A DNA stretch of 64,000 bases, taken from contig NZ_CP125377.1 in the NCBI RefSeq assembly GCF_034008315.1, positions 3,112,001-3,176,000 on the forward strand. The letters are read 5' to 3'. Under the pieces are notes generated by a model. It worked only from the letters and a program-made list of their open reading frames with translations, did no database searches and was not told the origin of the DNA. The stretch comes from Pseudomonas sp. P8_241 (lineage in GTDB: Bacteria > Pseudomonadota > Gammaproteobacteria > Pseudomonadales > Pseudomonadaceae). Position 1 is the stretch's first letter. Each line of letters begins with the position of its first letter. A program made the position numbers and the translations under genes. Shown here piece by piece: positions 55,201-63,702 of the stretch.

Positions 55201-56526
55201 ATGAGCGACGCGCCTGCATTACGACGTTTGTTAGTAGTGGATCCCTGCGACGACTGCCATCGTTTGTTACCGGGATTACGCTCGGTGGGTTGGGATGTAG
55301 ATAGCTGTACGCTGGAACACGCGGCCGACCGCACGTGCGACGTAGGGTTGTTACGTCTGCAACCCTTTCATCTCGAGCATCCGGATGCCGTCAAAGAATT
55401 GATCAGTCGGAGTAATACCGAGTGGATCGCTGTACTTAACCAGGAAGTCTTGCGCCTGCAAAATGTCGGGGATTTCGTTTGCGAGTGGTTTTTCGATTTT
55501 CATACCTTGCCATTCGATGTCTCCCGGGTACAGGTCACACTGGGCCGGGCCTTCGGGATGGCGCGGTTGCGGGGGCAGGGTACGGTTCACATCGATCAGC
55601 CAGAGCACGAGTTGTTGGGCGACAGCAAGCCTATCCGTGAATTGCGTAAACTGCTGAGCAAGCTGGCGCCCACTGAATCTCCGGTATTGATTCGGGGTGA
55701 GAGCGGCACCGGTAAAGAACTGGTCGCGCGAACCTTGCATCGTCAGTCCCAGCGTCACAACAAACCATTTGTCGCGATCAACTGCGGCGCGATTCCCGAA
55801 CATCTGATTCAGTCCGAGCTGTTTGGTCATGAAAAAGGCGCTTTTACCGGCGCGCACCAGCGCAAGGTCGGGCGGATTGAAGCGGCCAATGGCGGCACAC
55901 TGTTTCTCGATGAAATCGGCGACCTGCCGCTGGAACTGCAGGCCAATCTTCTGCGTTTCCTCCAGGACAAGCACATCGAGCGGGTGGGTGGCAGTCAACC
56001 GATTCCCGTGGATGTGCGGGTGTTGGCCGCGACTCACGTTGATCTGGAGGCCGCGATCGCGAAAAAATGCTTCCGCGAAGATCTGTACTATCGCCTGAAC
56101 GTGTTGCAGGTTGCGACCGCACCCCTGCGTGAGCGCAATGGTGATCTGTTAATGCTGGCCAACCACTTTTCCCATTTCTACAGTCATGAAACCGGGCGCC
56201 GTCCGCGCAGCTTCAGTGAGGACGCGTTGCTTGCCATGGCCAAGCAAGAGTGGCCGGGTAATGTTCGCGAGCTGGCCAACCGCGTCCGTCGGGGGTTGGT
56301 GCTGGCCGAAGGCCGTCAGATCGAAGCACGAGACTTGGGGCTGATCAGCCATCAGGCGGTTGCCACGCCGATTGGTACGCTGGAAGACTATAAGCACCGG
56401 GCAGAGAGGCAGGCTTTGTGCGATGTACTCAACCGTCATAGTGATAATTTGAGCATCGCGGCCAAAGTGCTCGGGATTTCCCGGCCTACCTTCTACCGTT
56501 TGTTGCACAAGCATCAGATACGTTGA
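55201..56526 (+). CDS. sigma-54-dependent activator with degenerate receiver (VpsR-like)
   Basis: A 441-residue NtrC-family activator (ATG with AAGGA upstream). The N-terminal part ([40 protein letters not shown] followed by [12 protein letters not shown]) resembles the receiver-like domain of VpsR/FleQ-type regulators without a phospho-acceptor pattern. The AAA+ domain has Walker A GESGTGKE (166-173), the sigma-54 contact loop GAFTGA (213-218), [20 protein letters not shown] and the arginine-finger region. A Fis-type helix-turn-helix ends the protein ([20 protein letters not shown]). It is convergent with fapABCDEF and is the obvious candidate activator of that operon. Confidence 0.85.
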   Translation: MSDAPALRRLLVVDPCDDCHRLLPGLRSVGWDVDSCTLEHAADRTCDVGLLRLQPFHLEHPDAVKELISRSNTEWIAVLNQEVLRLQNVGDFVCEWFFDFHTLPFDVSRVQVTLGRAFGMARLRGQGTVHIDQPEHELLGDSKPIRELRKLLSKLAPTESPVLIRGESGTGKELVARTLHRQSQRHNKPFVAINCGAIPEHLIQSELFGHEKGAFTGAHQRKVGRIEAANGGTLFLDEIGDLPLELQANLLRFLQDKHIERVGGSQPIPVDVRVLAATHVDLEAAIAKKCFREDLYYRLNVLQVATAPLRERNGDLLMLANHFSHFYSHETGRRPRSFSEDALLAMAKQEWPGNVRELANRVRRGLVLAEGRQIEARDLGLISHQAVATPIGTLEDYKHRAERQALCDVLNRHSDNLSIAAKVLGISRPTFYRLLHKHQIR

Positions 56527-56540
56527 ACGATTGGAGGATA

Positions 56541-56570
56541 AAAAAACCCGCTCAAAAGCGGGTTTTTTTT
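56541..56570. terminator. strong bidirectional terminator between the activator and fapF
   Basis: AAAAAACCCGCT-CAAA-AGCGGGTTTTTTTT is a perfect 12-bp stem including the A and T runs. It can end transcripts from both convergent genes. Confidence 0.95.
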
Positions 56571-56581
56571 GGGGTTCCGAA

Positions 56582-57862
56582 CTAGAAGTAGTATGGAAAT
56601 TTCAGGCTGAAGGAAAAGTCCGGCGAATCGTCGGTCAGGCCGATGGCCAGGTTGGGAACGATGGTCAGGTTGTCGGTGGCCGCCAGGGTCATGCCGATGT
56701 TGAAGTTGGCCGAGTTGTAATCGCTGTTGGAAATCGATTGCCACTCGCCACCGTCCGGCTTGATCTTGCTCTTGCGGGCGAACTGGTCGGTGAACGAGAA
56801 CGACATACTCATCTTCTCGTTCAAGGCGAACGCAATGCCGGCGCCGACCTGCCATGAGTCGCCGAGCTTCACGTCCCCGGGCACTTTGGAGTTGACCTGC
56901 GGGCTGATGTCGCTGAAAGAGTCTTCCATGTTGAAGGTGTAGGCCAGGCTGCCGAACAGCACGGCCGGGTCAAAGGTCTTGACCAGCGAGATACCTGGGG
57001 TGATCGCCCAGACACCATTGCCGGTAGGCAAATCTTCGGGCACCGCGAGGTTGTCGTTGGTCGGGTCACTCACCAGTTTGATGCCGTAAGGGTCATCACC
57101 GGTCGGCGCCTTGACGCGCAGGGTCGCGACCGCGTCGGGCCAATTGGTCGACTCATCCATGAACTTGTAGGCAACGCCAACGTTCACATCGCCGATGGTC
57201 GGGTCGCGGGTAACGCTTGCGTCTGACGTGACCGGACCGGCACCACCGGCACCGCCGGAGGAATACGTCGATTCGCGATACACCACAGGGACGTTTATGT
57301 CGAACTGCCAACGCTGCGCCACGTTGTAGCGAGCGGTCAGGTCCAGCGTCCAGTTGTCGGCCTTGATGCGGTCGAGGTTGATGTTGCCCAGAAAAATAGA
57401 GTCCAGCGCCAGGAAGCCATTGAGCGTCAGCGCGCGAGTATCGTAATGCGTGTAGCTCAGGCCGGTTTCGACGCTGAACTTGCCGCCACCGAAGAAGCCG
57501 CTCGCTTCGTCGTACAGGTTGGAAACGCTTTGCGCCGGTTCCGAATCATCCTTGAGCGACTGGCCGTATGAACTGCCGGTGGTTCCCGGCGCACCGGCGG
57601 CCACCGCCTGGCCCCCTCCGGTTGTTTCGGCAGGGGATTTGGTCAGGCGTTTGGGAGCGGGTGTCGCAGGTGTCTCTTCGACTTGCCGAACGCGCTGTTC
57701 AAGTACCATCAGCGCGTTCTGTTGTGCTTCGTAACGCTGTTTCAACTCCATGAGTTCTTGTTTTAGTGCTTCGACCTGGGGGTCCGTTGCTGCGTAAAGC
57801 AATGTGGCCGGGGCCAGGCTACTCAAACAAACGATAGCTCTGAACGTAAAAGATCGGTGCAT
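56582..57862 (-). CDS. fapF: FapF, outer-membrane amyloid secretion pore
   Basis: A 426-residue protein with a signal peptide ([10 protein letters not shown]), an N-terminal coiled coil ([20 protein letters not shown] followed by [14 protein letters not shown]), a Pro/Ala/Gly-rich linker, and a C-terminal beta-barrel of about 300 residues ending in [10 protein letters not shown] with a terminal aromatic residue. This is the FapF layout: a trimeric pore gated by the coiled-coil plug that exports FapB, FapC and FapE. It is the last gene of fapABCDEF and ends 12 bp from the terminator. Confidence 0.92.
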   Translation of the reverse strand: MHRSFTFRAIVCLSSLAPATLLYAATDPQVEALKQELMELKQRYEAQQNALMVLEQRVRQVEETPATPAPKRLTKSPAETTGGGQAVAAGAPGTTGSSYGQSLKDDSEPAQSVSNLYDEASGFFGGGKFSVETGLSYTHYDTRALTLNGFLALDSIFLGNINLDRIKADNWTLDLTARYNVAQRWQFDINVPVVYRESTYSSGGAGGAGPVTSDASVTRDPTIGDVNVGVAYKFMDESTNWPDAVATLRVKAPTGDDPYGIKLVSDPTNDNLAVPEDLPTGNGVWAITPGISLVKTFDPAVLFGSLAYTFNMEDSFSDISPQVNSKVPGDVKLGDSWQVGAGIAFALNEKMSMSFSFTDQFARKSKIKPDGGEWQSISNSDYNSANFNIGMTLAATDNLTIVPNLAIGLTDDSPDFSFSLKFPYYF

Positions 57863-57908
57863 GTGTTAGCCGTCCCTTCTGACTACATATGATGAGACTG
57901 AGCGTAGA

Positions 57909-58661
57909 TCAGAATCCGGAAGTGCGAAGACCTCTAAGCTGGTCCAGATTGCCGTTCAGCGATCCGCCGGTCGGCACGTTGTCACGCAGCACGACGTTGA
58001 GGGACGTAAGGTTGCGGACCTGGTTGCCACCGCCGAGCAACGTCGTGTTCTGCATCAGCCCACCCTGGGCCAGGCGTTGTACGGTGCTGCCCTGATTGTT
58101 GTTGGCGACGATGTTGAGTTGCACGCCGGTACCGGTCGAAGAAACGCTCAGCGAGCCCGCGCCATTGGCGCCGACCAGCGTCGAGTTTGAGGTCAATGCC
58201 TGACCCTGCGGTTGTACCGCTGGCGCTTGGCTGGCCTTTGTGACGTTGATATCAACATCGTTGTAGGCAATGTTGTTGTCACCGGCAGCGCGCACCACTT
58301 GTGTGACGCCTTCGGTGGTATTGAGGCCGCTGCCGCCAGTAACGGTACCTGTGCCCGTAACGGGACCTTGCGAGCGCGCTGAGCCATTGGTTTTTTCGTC
58401 GATCATCGACACATAGAACTGGGGCTTGATGGTCGATTGTTGAATTTGCATCGAGGACGTAGCCCCGATCACTTCACCGTTGGCATTTTGCCAGGTGCTG
58501 GTCATGGCGATGCCGAAGCTGATAATCCGTCCCGGCATGACATAGCGGCCGCGCAGGAGTGACAGTTCCTGATCGTTCAGCTCAATGGGTTTCAACGTTT
58601 CTGCATGGATCGGCAGGCTGGCGGCCGCGCAGATTAAGGCTAGCCAGATTGGAGTCTTCAT
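57909..58661 (-). CDS. fapE: FapE, fibril-associated Fap protein
   Basis: A 250-residue secreted protein with a signal peptide (MKTPIWLALICAAASLPIHA). It has a conserved N-terminal domain (LNDQELSLLRGRYVMPGRII), then a Gly/Ser/Asn/Gln-rich part (QGPVTGTGTVTGGSG, NIVANNNQGSTVQRLAQGGL). FapE is known as a minor fibril component exported through FapF. Position five of the operon supports the call. Confidence 0.92.
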   Translation of the reverse strand: MKTPIWLALICAAASLPIHAETLKPIELNDQELSLLRGRYVMPGRIISFGIAMTSTWQNANGEVIGATSSMQIQQSTIKPQFYVSMIDEKTNGSARSQGPVTGTGTVTGGSGLNTTEGVTQVVRAAGDNNIAYNDVDINVTKASQAPAVQPQGQALTSNSTLVGANGAGSLSVSSTGTGVQLNIVANNNQGSTVQRLAQGGLMQNTTLLGGGNQVRNLTSLNVVLRDNVPTGGSLNGNLDQLRGLRTSGF

Positions 58662-58693
58662 TGAATGCTCCCGGAGCGTCGTGCTCCTTATTA

Positions 58694-59374
58694 TTAGAAA
58701 AAGTCGCTTTGGATGAATCCGAAGTCCATCAACTCTGAGTCTTGCACCGGGCTGAAAGCGTTGACGCGGTTCCTGGCGGTCAGTGGCAGGGGCGGGTCGA
58801 GCAACGCATTGTTCTTGTCGTAGCCCTGGCCGATGACGGCAAAGACGATACCGTTCCAGCCTTTGACAAAGTCTTCGACTTTGTAGCGTTTATGACCGAG
58901 GACCGGATCCCCGATGTAGACCCAGTCGTTATGGACTCTTTGCATGACTACAAAATGTTTGTAGCCACGGATGTCCAGAAGTACCACGACCGGAATTTTG
59001 ATTTCGTTCAACGTTTGTGGCGCTACCCGGTAGCCACGGGCACGCATGCCGATGCTTTCCACATAACGCTTCATGTCGAGCATGGAAAAGCCCTGGACAC
59101 GGACCAGATCATGATCTGAGTGTGCCAGCATGCCTTCAATGATCTGTTCTTCGTCGACGTCAAGCCAATAGGCTTGGCGCAATACGGTCGCCAGCGCAGC
59201 CGCGCCGCAACTGAAGTCGGTTTTCTGTTGCACCAGGTCGGAAAATTTACGCTCGCGTATGCTCTGGATCGGCTTGTACACCACAGCGCCGCCCGGCAGG
59301 ACGGACAGTGGCATTTGTGCAGCCTCGACCACACTGGCCACGCAAAGCAAAAATGCCAAGGCGATGATGCGCAT
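58694..59374 (-). CDS. fapD: FapD, periplasmic C39-type cysteine peptidase
   Basis: A 226-residue protein starting at MRIIALAFLLCVASVVEAA (signal peptide). The C39-like peptidase has Cys56 in KTDFSCGAAALATVL, His in IRGYKHFVVMQ and Asp in VYIGDPVLGHKRY. FapD is a putative protease required for Fap fibril formation. It lies between fapC and fapE with short gaps (62 and 32 bp). Confidence 0.92.
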   Translation of the reverse strand: MRIIALAFLLCVASVVEAAQMPLSVLPGGAVVYKPIQSIRERKFSDLVQQKTDFSCGAAALATVLRQAYWLDVDEEQIIEGMLAHSDHDLVRVQGFSMLDMKRYVESIGMRARGYRVAPQTLNEIKIPVVVLLDIRGYKHFVVMQRVHNDWVYIGDPVLGHKRYKVEDFVKGWNGIVFAVIGQGYDKNNALLDPPLPLTARNRVNAFSPVQDSELMDFGFIQSDFF

Positions 59375-59436
59375 GGGCGGATGCCTTTTGTTTGTGTTGA
59401 AAAAGGCCCCCAGGAAGGGGGCCTCCACAGACAGCA

Positions 59437-61026
59437 TTAGAACGACTGATTGGAAATGGCCAGCGAGTTGCTTTGTTGGTTGCCCACACCAGCCGCTACG
59501 TTGACACCCAGGTTGCCACTGCCGCCATTCACCGAACCGCTGAGGGTTGCAGTGTTGGTCACAGGGTTGGCCCAGCCAGTTGGAGTCAGCACTTGATAAG
59601 AGTAGCTGGTGCTCAAATCATAAGCGCTGCTTTCACTGAAGCCTCCTGCTTTGGCGAACTCAGACTCGGACGATTTGCTGCCCGATTTTTCGTACGCGGA
59701 GGCATTCGCTTTCTCGTACGATGCATCGAGCGATTTTTCGAAGGACGAGTCTTTCGAGCGGTCGTACGACGATTCGTGCGTATTGCTGGAAGCGGAGTCG
59801 CGGCTTCTGTCGTACGAGGATTCGCGCGATCTGTCGAACGAGGAATCACGTGCTCTGTCGAACGCGGAGTCGTTGGCCCGATCAAACGAAGTGCTTACCG
59901 ATGCGTCAAGCGTTGCGCCCAGCGAAGCGTTCAAAGATGCCTCGGAACTGCTGCTGCGGGTGCGATTGCCAAAGGTATTGGAGTTGGCAGTCGCCGCCGA
60001 AGCGTCCAGGCTAGCGTTCAACGAAGCGTTCAAAGCAGCATTCGAAGAACCGCTTGCACTGCTGCTGTTGGAACCGCTGGCACTGCTGCTGTTGGTGCCG
60101 CTCGAAGCACTGCTGTTAGAACCGCTGGCACTGCTGCTGTGAGTGTTGCTCGAGGCACTATTGTTGGAACCGCTCGCACTGCTGCTGTTGGCGCCGCTTA
60201 CAGCAAGGCTAGCGGATCCGCTGGCACTGGAGTTTTTGGCGCCCGCGGCGTTCCAGCCCGAAGAAGCGCTTTGACTGCCGCTGAGTTCAAACGCACTTTC
60301 GCGAGAGAAGTTACCGGTGGCGGTGTTGGTAACGGTGATCGTATCTACACGATAGGTGCGATCGGCGTTGTTATTGACGACCAGGCCAGGGCCATTTTGG
60401 TTGGCAGAGGCGGTCGCCGTTGCGCTACCCAGTGGCGCATTGGAGTTGGCAATCGCCATGGTGTTTTTCTGCTGGTTCAGGTCACCGCCAGCAATGTTGA
60501 CACCCATGTTGCCGCTGCCGCTGTTGCCCGAACCACTCATCACGGCAGAGTTAGTGCTGCCGAAGTTGTCGACCCGGTTTCTGTTGCTGAATTGCGTTAC
60601 TTGGGAGGTGGCGTTGGCCGTGCCAAACACGAAGGCATTATCCTGACTAGGATCGGAGCCAGCGTTCGCAATGGCAGCGGCGTTGTCCTGTTGGTTGCCC
60701 GCGCCTGCAGCCACGTTGACGCCGACGTTGCCGCTGGTGCCAGTCGCAGAGCTACTCATCTCGGCTGAGTTCTGAGTGCCTTCGTTGCGGATGGTATTGC
60801 CGGTGTTGCGTTGCGTATCGTTCGCATTGGCCGTTGCGTTGACGTTGATTCTTGTTGGAGGAGGAGGGGTTTGTTGTTGCCCACCGCCATTGCCATTGCC
60901 ATTGCCATTTCCATTGCCATTATGGTGGCCATGGTCGCGCCTATCGTTTTGCCCAGCTTGTACAGCAACAGCCATGACCGCAGCAATTGCGAAAACCAGA
61001 GGCTTGATTGCCATCGAAGGTTTCAT
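59437..61026 (-). CDS. fapC: FapC, major functional-amyloid subunit with expanded linker
   Basis: A 529-residue protein; signal peptide ends at VQA (24). Three amyloid repeats are visible: R1 SGNVGVNVAAGAGNQQ (98-), R2 SGNMGVNIAGGDLNQQ (172-) and R3 SGNLGVNVAAGVGNQQ (503-). An N-terminal (NG)n and Pro stretch precedes R1. The linker between R2 and R3 is about 300 residues, far longer than in the roughly 250-residue FapC of strain UK4, and is made of octapeptide repeats: SSSASGSN-type at 281-328 and SFDRSRES-type at 380-451. There is no cysteine. GGAG precedes the ATG by eight bases. FapC forms the extracellular fibril of the biofilm matrix. Confidence 0.93.
   Translation of the reverse strand: MKPSMAIKPLVFAIAAVMAVAVQAGQNDRRDHGHHNGNGNGNGNGNGGGQQQTPPPPTRINVNATANANDTQRNTGNTIRNEGTQNSAEMSSSATGTSGNVGVNVAAGAGNQQDNAAAIANAGSDPSQDNAFVFGTANATSQVTQFSNRNRVDNFGSTNSAVMSGSGNSGSGNMGVNIAGGDLNQQKNTMAIANSNAPLGSATATASANQNGPGLVVNNNADRTYRVDTITVTNTATGNFSRESAFELSGSQSASSGWNAAGAKNSSASGSASLAVSGANSSSASGSNNSASSNTHSSSASGSNSSASSGTNSSSASGSNSSSASGSSNAALNASLNASLDASAATANSNTFGNRTRSSSSEASLNASLGATLDASVSTSFDRANDSAFDRARDSSFDRSRESSYDRSRDSASSNTHESSYDRSKDSSFEKSLDASYEKANASAYEKSGSKSSESEFAKAGGFSESSAYDLSTSYSYQVLTPTGWANPVTNTATLSGSVNGGSGNLGVNVAAGVGNQQSNSLAISNQSF
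59674..59889. repeat. 24-bp coding repeats, charged octads of FapC
   Basis: Nine consecutive 24-bp units encode octads of the form S/A-F/Y-D/E-R/K-S/A-x-D/E-S/A (residues 380-451), for example SFDRANDS, AFDRARDS, SFDRSRES, SYDRSRDS, SYDRSKDS and SFEKSLDA. One unit (ASSNTHES) is a hybrid that resembles the neutral octads. The units are diverged but in register. Confidence 0.9.
60043..60186. repeat. 24-bp coding repeats, Ser/Ala/Gly/Asn octads of FapC
   Basis: Six consecutive 24-bp units encode SSSASGSN, NSASSNTH, SSSASGSN, SSASSGTN, SSSASGSN and SSSASGSS (residues 281-328). On the plus strand the unit looks like gaaccgctggcactgctgctg followed by ttg. Confidence 0.92.
60887..60922. repeat. 6-bp microsatellite (AATGGC) in the fapC N-terminus
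   Basis: Tandem CCATTG units with one variant (CCATTT) encode the NGNGNGNGNG stretch of FapC (residues 36-46). Because the unit is a multiple of three, slippage would change the length of the stretch without a frameshift. Confidence 0.85.
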
Positions 61027-61077
61027 GGTGATTCTCCGTACTTATTTTAGGTTAAGTGTTGTTGTTACCTATATGGG

Positions 61078-61650
61078 TCAATCCACGACCCGTACGCTCA
61101 GGGTGTTGGCAGTTCGGTTTCCTACCCCGGCGCTCTGATTCAACTGAATCACCCCACGGCTACCTGTGAAAGCCTGATCACTGGTAGTGACCTGGCGATA
61201 GCCGGGTGCTGAGGCAGTTGGATCGGAGTTGTTGAGCAGCGCCACGTTCTGTTGCATGAGGACGCTGTCGTCGAGACTTTGCGGCTGGCTACCGACACTG
61301 ATGCGCAGTGCGTTGGCCTGCTGGTTGTTGGCACCTGCACTCTGGTTGACGCCCAGAATGCCGTTGCCGTTGCTGAAGGAGTCGCCCTGGATACTGGTCC
61401 GGGCATCGTTCGCGGGATCGCCAGGGGTGCGCAGCCGTTGGCGAATCTGTGTGGTTGCGCTGGCGCCCTGGCCAATCGCAATCGCCCTGGCGTTTGCCTG
61501 TTGCTGCTGATCGCCGGCAGCCTGGTTGACCGAGAGGTTGCCCTGGTACTGGGTGCCCGAACCGTCGATGTCGGCGTTGTTGATGACGGGAGATTGGGCA
61601 AAGGACGGTGCACTGCAGAACATGGCGACAATAAGTAACTTGCGATTCAT
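61078..61650 (-). CDS. fapB: FapB, minor amyloid subunit / nucleator
   Basis: A 190-residue secreted protein with a signal peptide ending near SFA. Its repeats resemble those of FapC: QGNLSVNQAAGDQQQQANAR, NGILGVNQSAGANNQQANAL and RGVIQLNQSAGVGNRTANTL. FapB is the minor subunit thought to nucleate FapC fibrils. GGGAG lies nine bases before the ATG, and the gene starts 1 bp after the fapA stop. Confidence 0.92.
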   Translation of the reverse strand: MNRKLLIVAMFCSAPSFAQSPVINNADIDGSGTQYQGNLSVNQAAGDQQQQANARAIAIGQGASATTQIRQRLRTPGDPANDARTSIQGDSFSNGNGILGVNQSAGANNQQANALRISVGSQPQSLDDSVLMQQNVALLNNSDPTASAPGYRQVTTSDQAFTGSRGVIQLNQSAGVGNRTANTLSVRVVD

Positions 61651-61651
61651 C

Positions 61652-62089
61652 CTAACGGTCTCCCGTTATGAGTTTCAGCGCACCCAGGCCTTGCTGGATG
61701 TTTGAGTTGACCATGTTCGCAATGCCGCCGCCGGAATTTCCCGAACGTCCGGCTGGCATGTTGGAAAGCTGGGTCTGGTTGGTGATATTGCCGCCCAGGT
61801 TGTTGGTGCCTTGGGTGACCAGTCGACTGATGCCTGCGCCACTGGCGACATTGGCAAAATCACCGTCGCTCAACTCGTTCGTCTGAGCGAGGATCTGTTT
61901 CGAGGGGTTGGCGTTGACGGTGGTTGGGCTAGGGTCGGGAATGAGCGGCGGGACTACTGCGTTGCGCGTCTGGACATCCCGTTTGATGGTGATGATGCCG
62001 TTGTCAGCCTGTACGGGCAGCGAGACAACCGAGCCCAGTGCGCATCCGGTCAGCAAGAGGCTAAAGATGCTGTTATCAAGTTTCCCCAC
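61652..62089 (-). CDS. fapA: FapA, first gene of the fap operon
   Basis: A 145-residue protein with a signal peptide. The sequence SLLLTGCALGSVVSLPVQA offers both a lipobox-like LTGC at residue 16 and a signal peptidase I site at VQA, so the processing is ambiguous. The mature part is Asn/Gln/Gly-rich (QGTNNLGGNITNQTQLSNMP, GGGIANMVNSNIQQGLGAL). FapA is reported to influence the FapB/FapC balance, possibly as a periplasmic chaperone. It lies 58 bp downstream of a sigma-54-like promoter element. Confidence 0.9.
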   Translation of the reverse strand: MGKLDNSIFSLLLTGCALGSVVSLPVQADNGIITIKRDVQTRNAVVPPLIPDPSPTTVNANPSKQILAQTNELSDGDFANVASGAGISRLVTQGTNNLGGNITNQTQLSNMPAGRSGNSGGGIANMVNSNIQQGLGALKLITGDR

Positions 62090-62146
62090 GACGGCAATTC
62101 CTTCTGTAAGTGAAACGCTGGCCCTTATCAGCGCTGCGGATAAGAG

Positions 62147-62162
62147 AGCAGAAGGTGTGCCG
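62147..62162 (-). promoter_or_regulatory. sigma-54 (-24/-12) promoter of the fap operon
   Basis: On the minus strand, CGGCACACCTTCTGCT has the strict GG-N10-GC spacing and the CAC and TGC parts of the consensus TGGCACrnnnnTTGCw; it differs at the first T and one T of TTGC. The predicted start of transcription is about 45 bp upstream of the fapA ATG. The adjacent sigma-54 activator gene supports it. Confidence 0.65.
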
Positions 62163-62252
62163 CTTTTTGTTTTTCTTGTAAAAACAGTGGGTTGCCTTCA
62201 AGTGCCAGGCTGATCAAAAAAGTCTTGTAACGTCGCTGAGACAGAGCCACGC

Positions 62253-62294
62253 AAAAAACCCCTCCATGCTGGCGGCGTTGCTCGTTAAGAGGGG
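62253..62294 (-). terminator. possible terminator of the pnuC-nadR-like operon
   Basis: On the minus strand, CCCCTC (62294-62289) pairs with GAGGGG (62264-62259), followed directly by TTTTTT. The loop of about 24 bases is long but GC-rich and may fold further. It lies about 125 bp past the kinase stop and upstream of the fap promoter. The remaining 62295-62418 shows no gene. Confidence 0.45.
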
Positions 62295-62418
62295 GGAAGG
62301 CAGGGTGTTTCAGTGACTTAACAGTTTCGTGCGGGAGCGTTTGGGAGGCTCTAAATCGAGGGTTTGCGTAGAGGTGGATGTATCAGAAATGGACATTTTT
62401 GCTGGAGTGGGCGCCCTG

Positions 62419-62943
62419 TCAGGCTTCCAGCAATTGCTTCACTGCCTTGAAGGCTGCGTCCTTGCGCTGTACCCAGTCACCTTGCAGTACCCGATATGAC
62501 TGGTGGTGCAGTTCAAGCCAGTGTTGGCTTGCCTCGAAAAACGCCAGGCGTTCTGACAGTTGCGGTTGGCAGCGCTGGCCATCGTCATGCCAAGGCACGT
62601 TTTCAGGGCTCAGCAGCAAGTGAAGGTCGTAGTGCCGTGCCAGCAATGCTTGTTCGATCCACGCCGGGCAAGCACCAAACAGCGTGCGACTCCACAAAAT
62701 ATTGCTCAAGAGGTGCGTATCGAGAATCAGCAGTGGTGGCTGTTTGGCGCGTGCTTCATCTTCCCAGGCCAGCTGCCCCTGTGCGATGGACGGAATGTCG
62801 TCGAGGCAGGTTAGTCGGGCTTCACGTTCGATGAAGTGCCGAACATACTCGCCGATCAATATGCCGCCAAATTTGGCGTGAATCTCACTCGAGATCCAGC
62901 TTTTACCGCTGGATTCCGGCCCTGCCAATACCAATACCTTCAT
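62419..62943 (-). CDS. NadR-like nicotinamide riboside kinase (AAA/P-loop ATPase)
   Basis: A 174-residue P-loop kinase starting MKVLVLAGPESSGKSWISSE, with Walker A GPESSGKS. It matches the C-terminal ribosylnicotinamide kinase domain of NadR (GEYVRHFIEREA, ILDTHLLSNILWSRTLFGAC) without the NMN adenylyltransferase domain. It should phosphorylate nicotinamide riboside to NMN. Its ATG overlaps the pnuC stop (ATGA), so the transporter and kinase are coupled. Confidence 0.87.
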   Translation of the reverse strand: MKVLVLAGPESSGKSWISSEIHAKFGGILIGEYVRHFIEREARLTCLDDIPSIAQGQLAWEDEARAKQPPLLILDTHLLSNILWSRTLFGACPAWIEQALLARHYDLHLLLSPENVPWHDDGQRCQPQLSERLAFFEASQHWLELHHQSYRVLQGDWVQRKDAAFKAVKQLLEA

Positions 62944-63503
62944 GGGCAAAACACCGGATCGCTGCGCCAGGTACGCCAGCCCTTTACGGCAAGCAGGGCG
63001 AACAAACCATACAAGGCAGCGGTCAGGTACATCCCTTTGTACAAAAACAGGCCGACGAAAATAACGTCCAAAACGATCCACAACGGCCAGCACTGCACGC
63101 GTTTTTGTGCCATCCACCCTTGTGCGACGAGGCTGAAGGCGGTGAGGGCGGCATCGAGCCAGGGCTGGGCCGCGTCGGTCCAGTGCGCCATGGCAGCGCC
63201 CAACAACAGGCTGGCAATCGCGCCAAGTGCGAGCCCCGATGCGACGGCCTGTCCACCCAGACGGCTGACCTCCCGCCCTTGGTGCGCCTCGCCTGCGCGG
63301 GTCCACTGCCACCAGCCGTAGAGCTGTAACGCGGCGTAGATCACTTGCAGCAGCATGTCGGAATACAACTTCACCTCAAAAAAGATCCAACTGTAGATCA
63401 GCACCATCACCAGGCCGATCGGCCAGCACCAGGGGTTCTGTTTGACCGTCAACCAGACGGCAATGACGCCGAGAGTGGCGGCAAACAGTTCAAGCCCGGA
63501 CAT
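62940..63503 (-). CDS. pnuC: nicotinamide riboside transporter PnuC
   Basis: A 187-residue inner-membrane protein with about seven helices. The PnuC motifs WLTVKQNPWCWPIGLVMVLI, YSDMLLQVIYAALQLYGWWQW and CWPLWIVLDVIFVGLFLYKG are present. I place the start at MSGLELFAATLGV, with AAGGA upstream. It imports nicotinamide riboside by facilitated diffusion; trapping depends on the coupled kinase. Confidence 0.92.
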   Translation of the reverse strand: MSGLELFAATLGVIAVWLTVKQNPWCWPIGLVMVLIYSWIFFEVKLYSDMLLQVIYAALQLYGWWQWTRAGEAHQGREVSRLGGQAVASGLALGAIASLLLGAAMAHWTDAAQPWLDAALTAFSLVAQGWMAQKRVQCWPLWIVLDVIFVGLFLYKGMYLTAALYGLFALLAVKGWRTWRSDPVFCP

Positions 63504-63590
63504 GGAGGTTCCTTGGTGAAATTGAAGAGGGGGGCGGATTGTACCCAAAATGACGTGGGGATGGCTGGGCGGGGGGGATATCGGATTTTT

Positions 63591-63690
63591 ATAGGAGCGA
63601 ACCTGCTCGCGAAGGCCTCAAGCGCGCTGCGTTTAGCCTGCAAACACGCGTTATCGTTGACGACCATCGCGAGCGAGCTCGCTCCTACAG
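63591..63690. repeat. REP pair (REPIN) between pnuC and the chemoreceptor gene
   Basis: Arms ataggagcgaacctgctcgc and gcgagcgagctcgctcctac, with an inverted version of the common spacer (tttagcctgcaaacacgcgt tatcgttgacga). Confidence 0.9.
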
Positions 63691-63702
63691 TACAGAGAGG
63701 AG

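Noticed and set aside
62192..62208. TGGCACTTGAAGGCAAC as a sigma-54 promoter upstream of fapA
   Set aside because: The GG-to-GC spacing is 9 instead of the strict 10; the element at 62147-62162 has the correct spacing.
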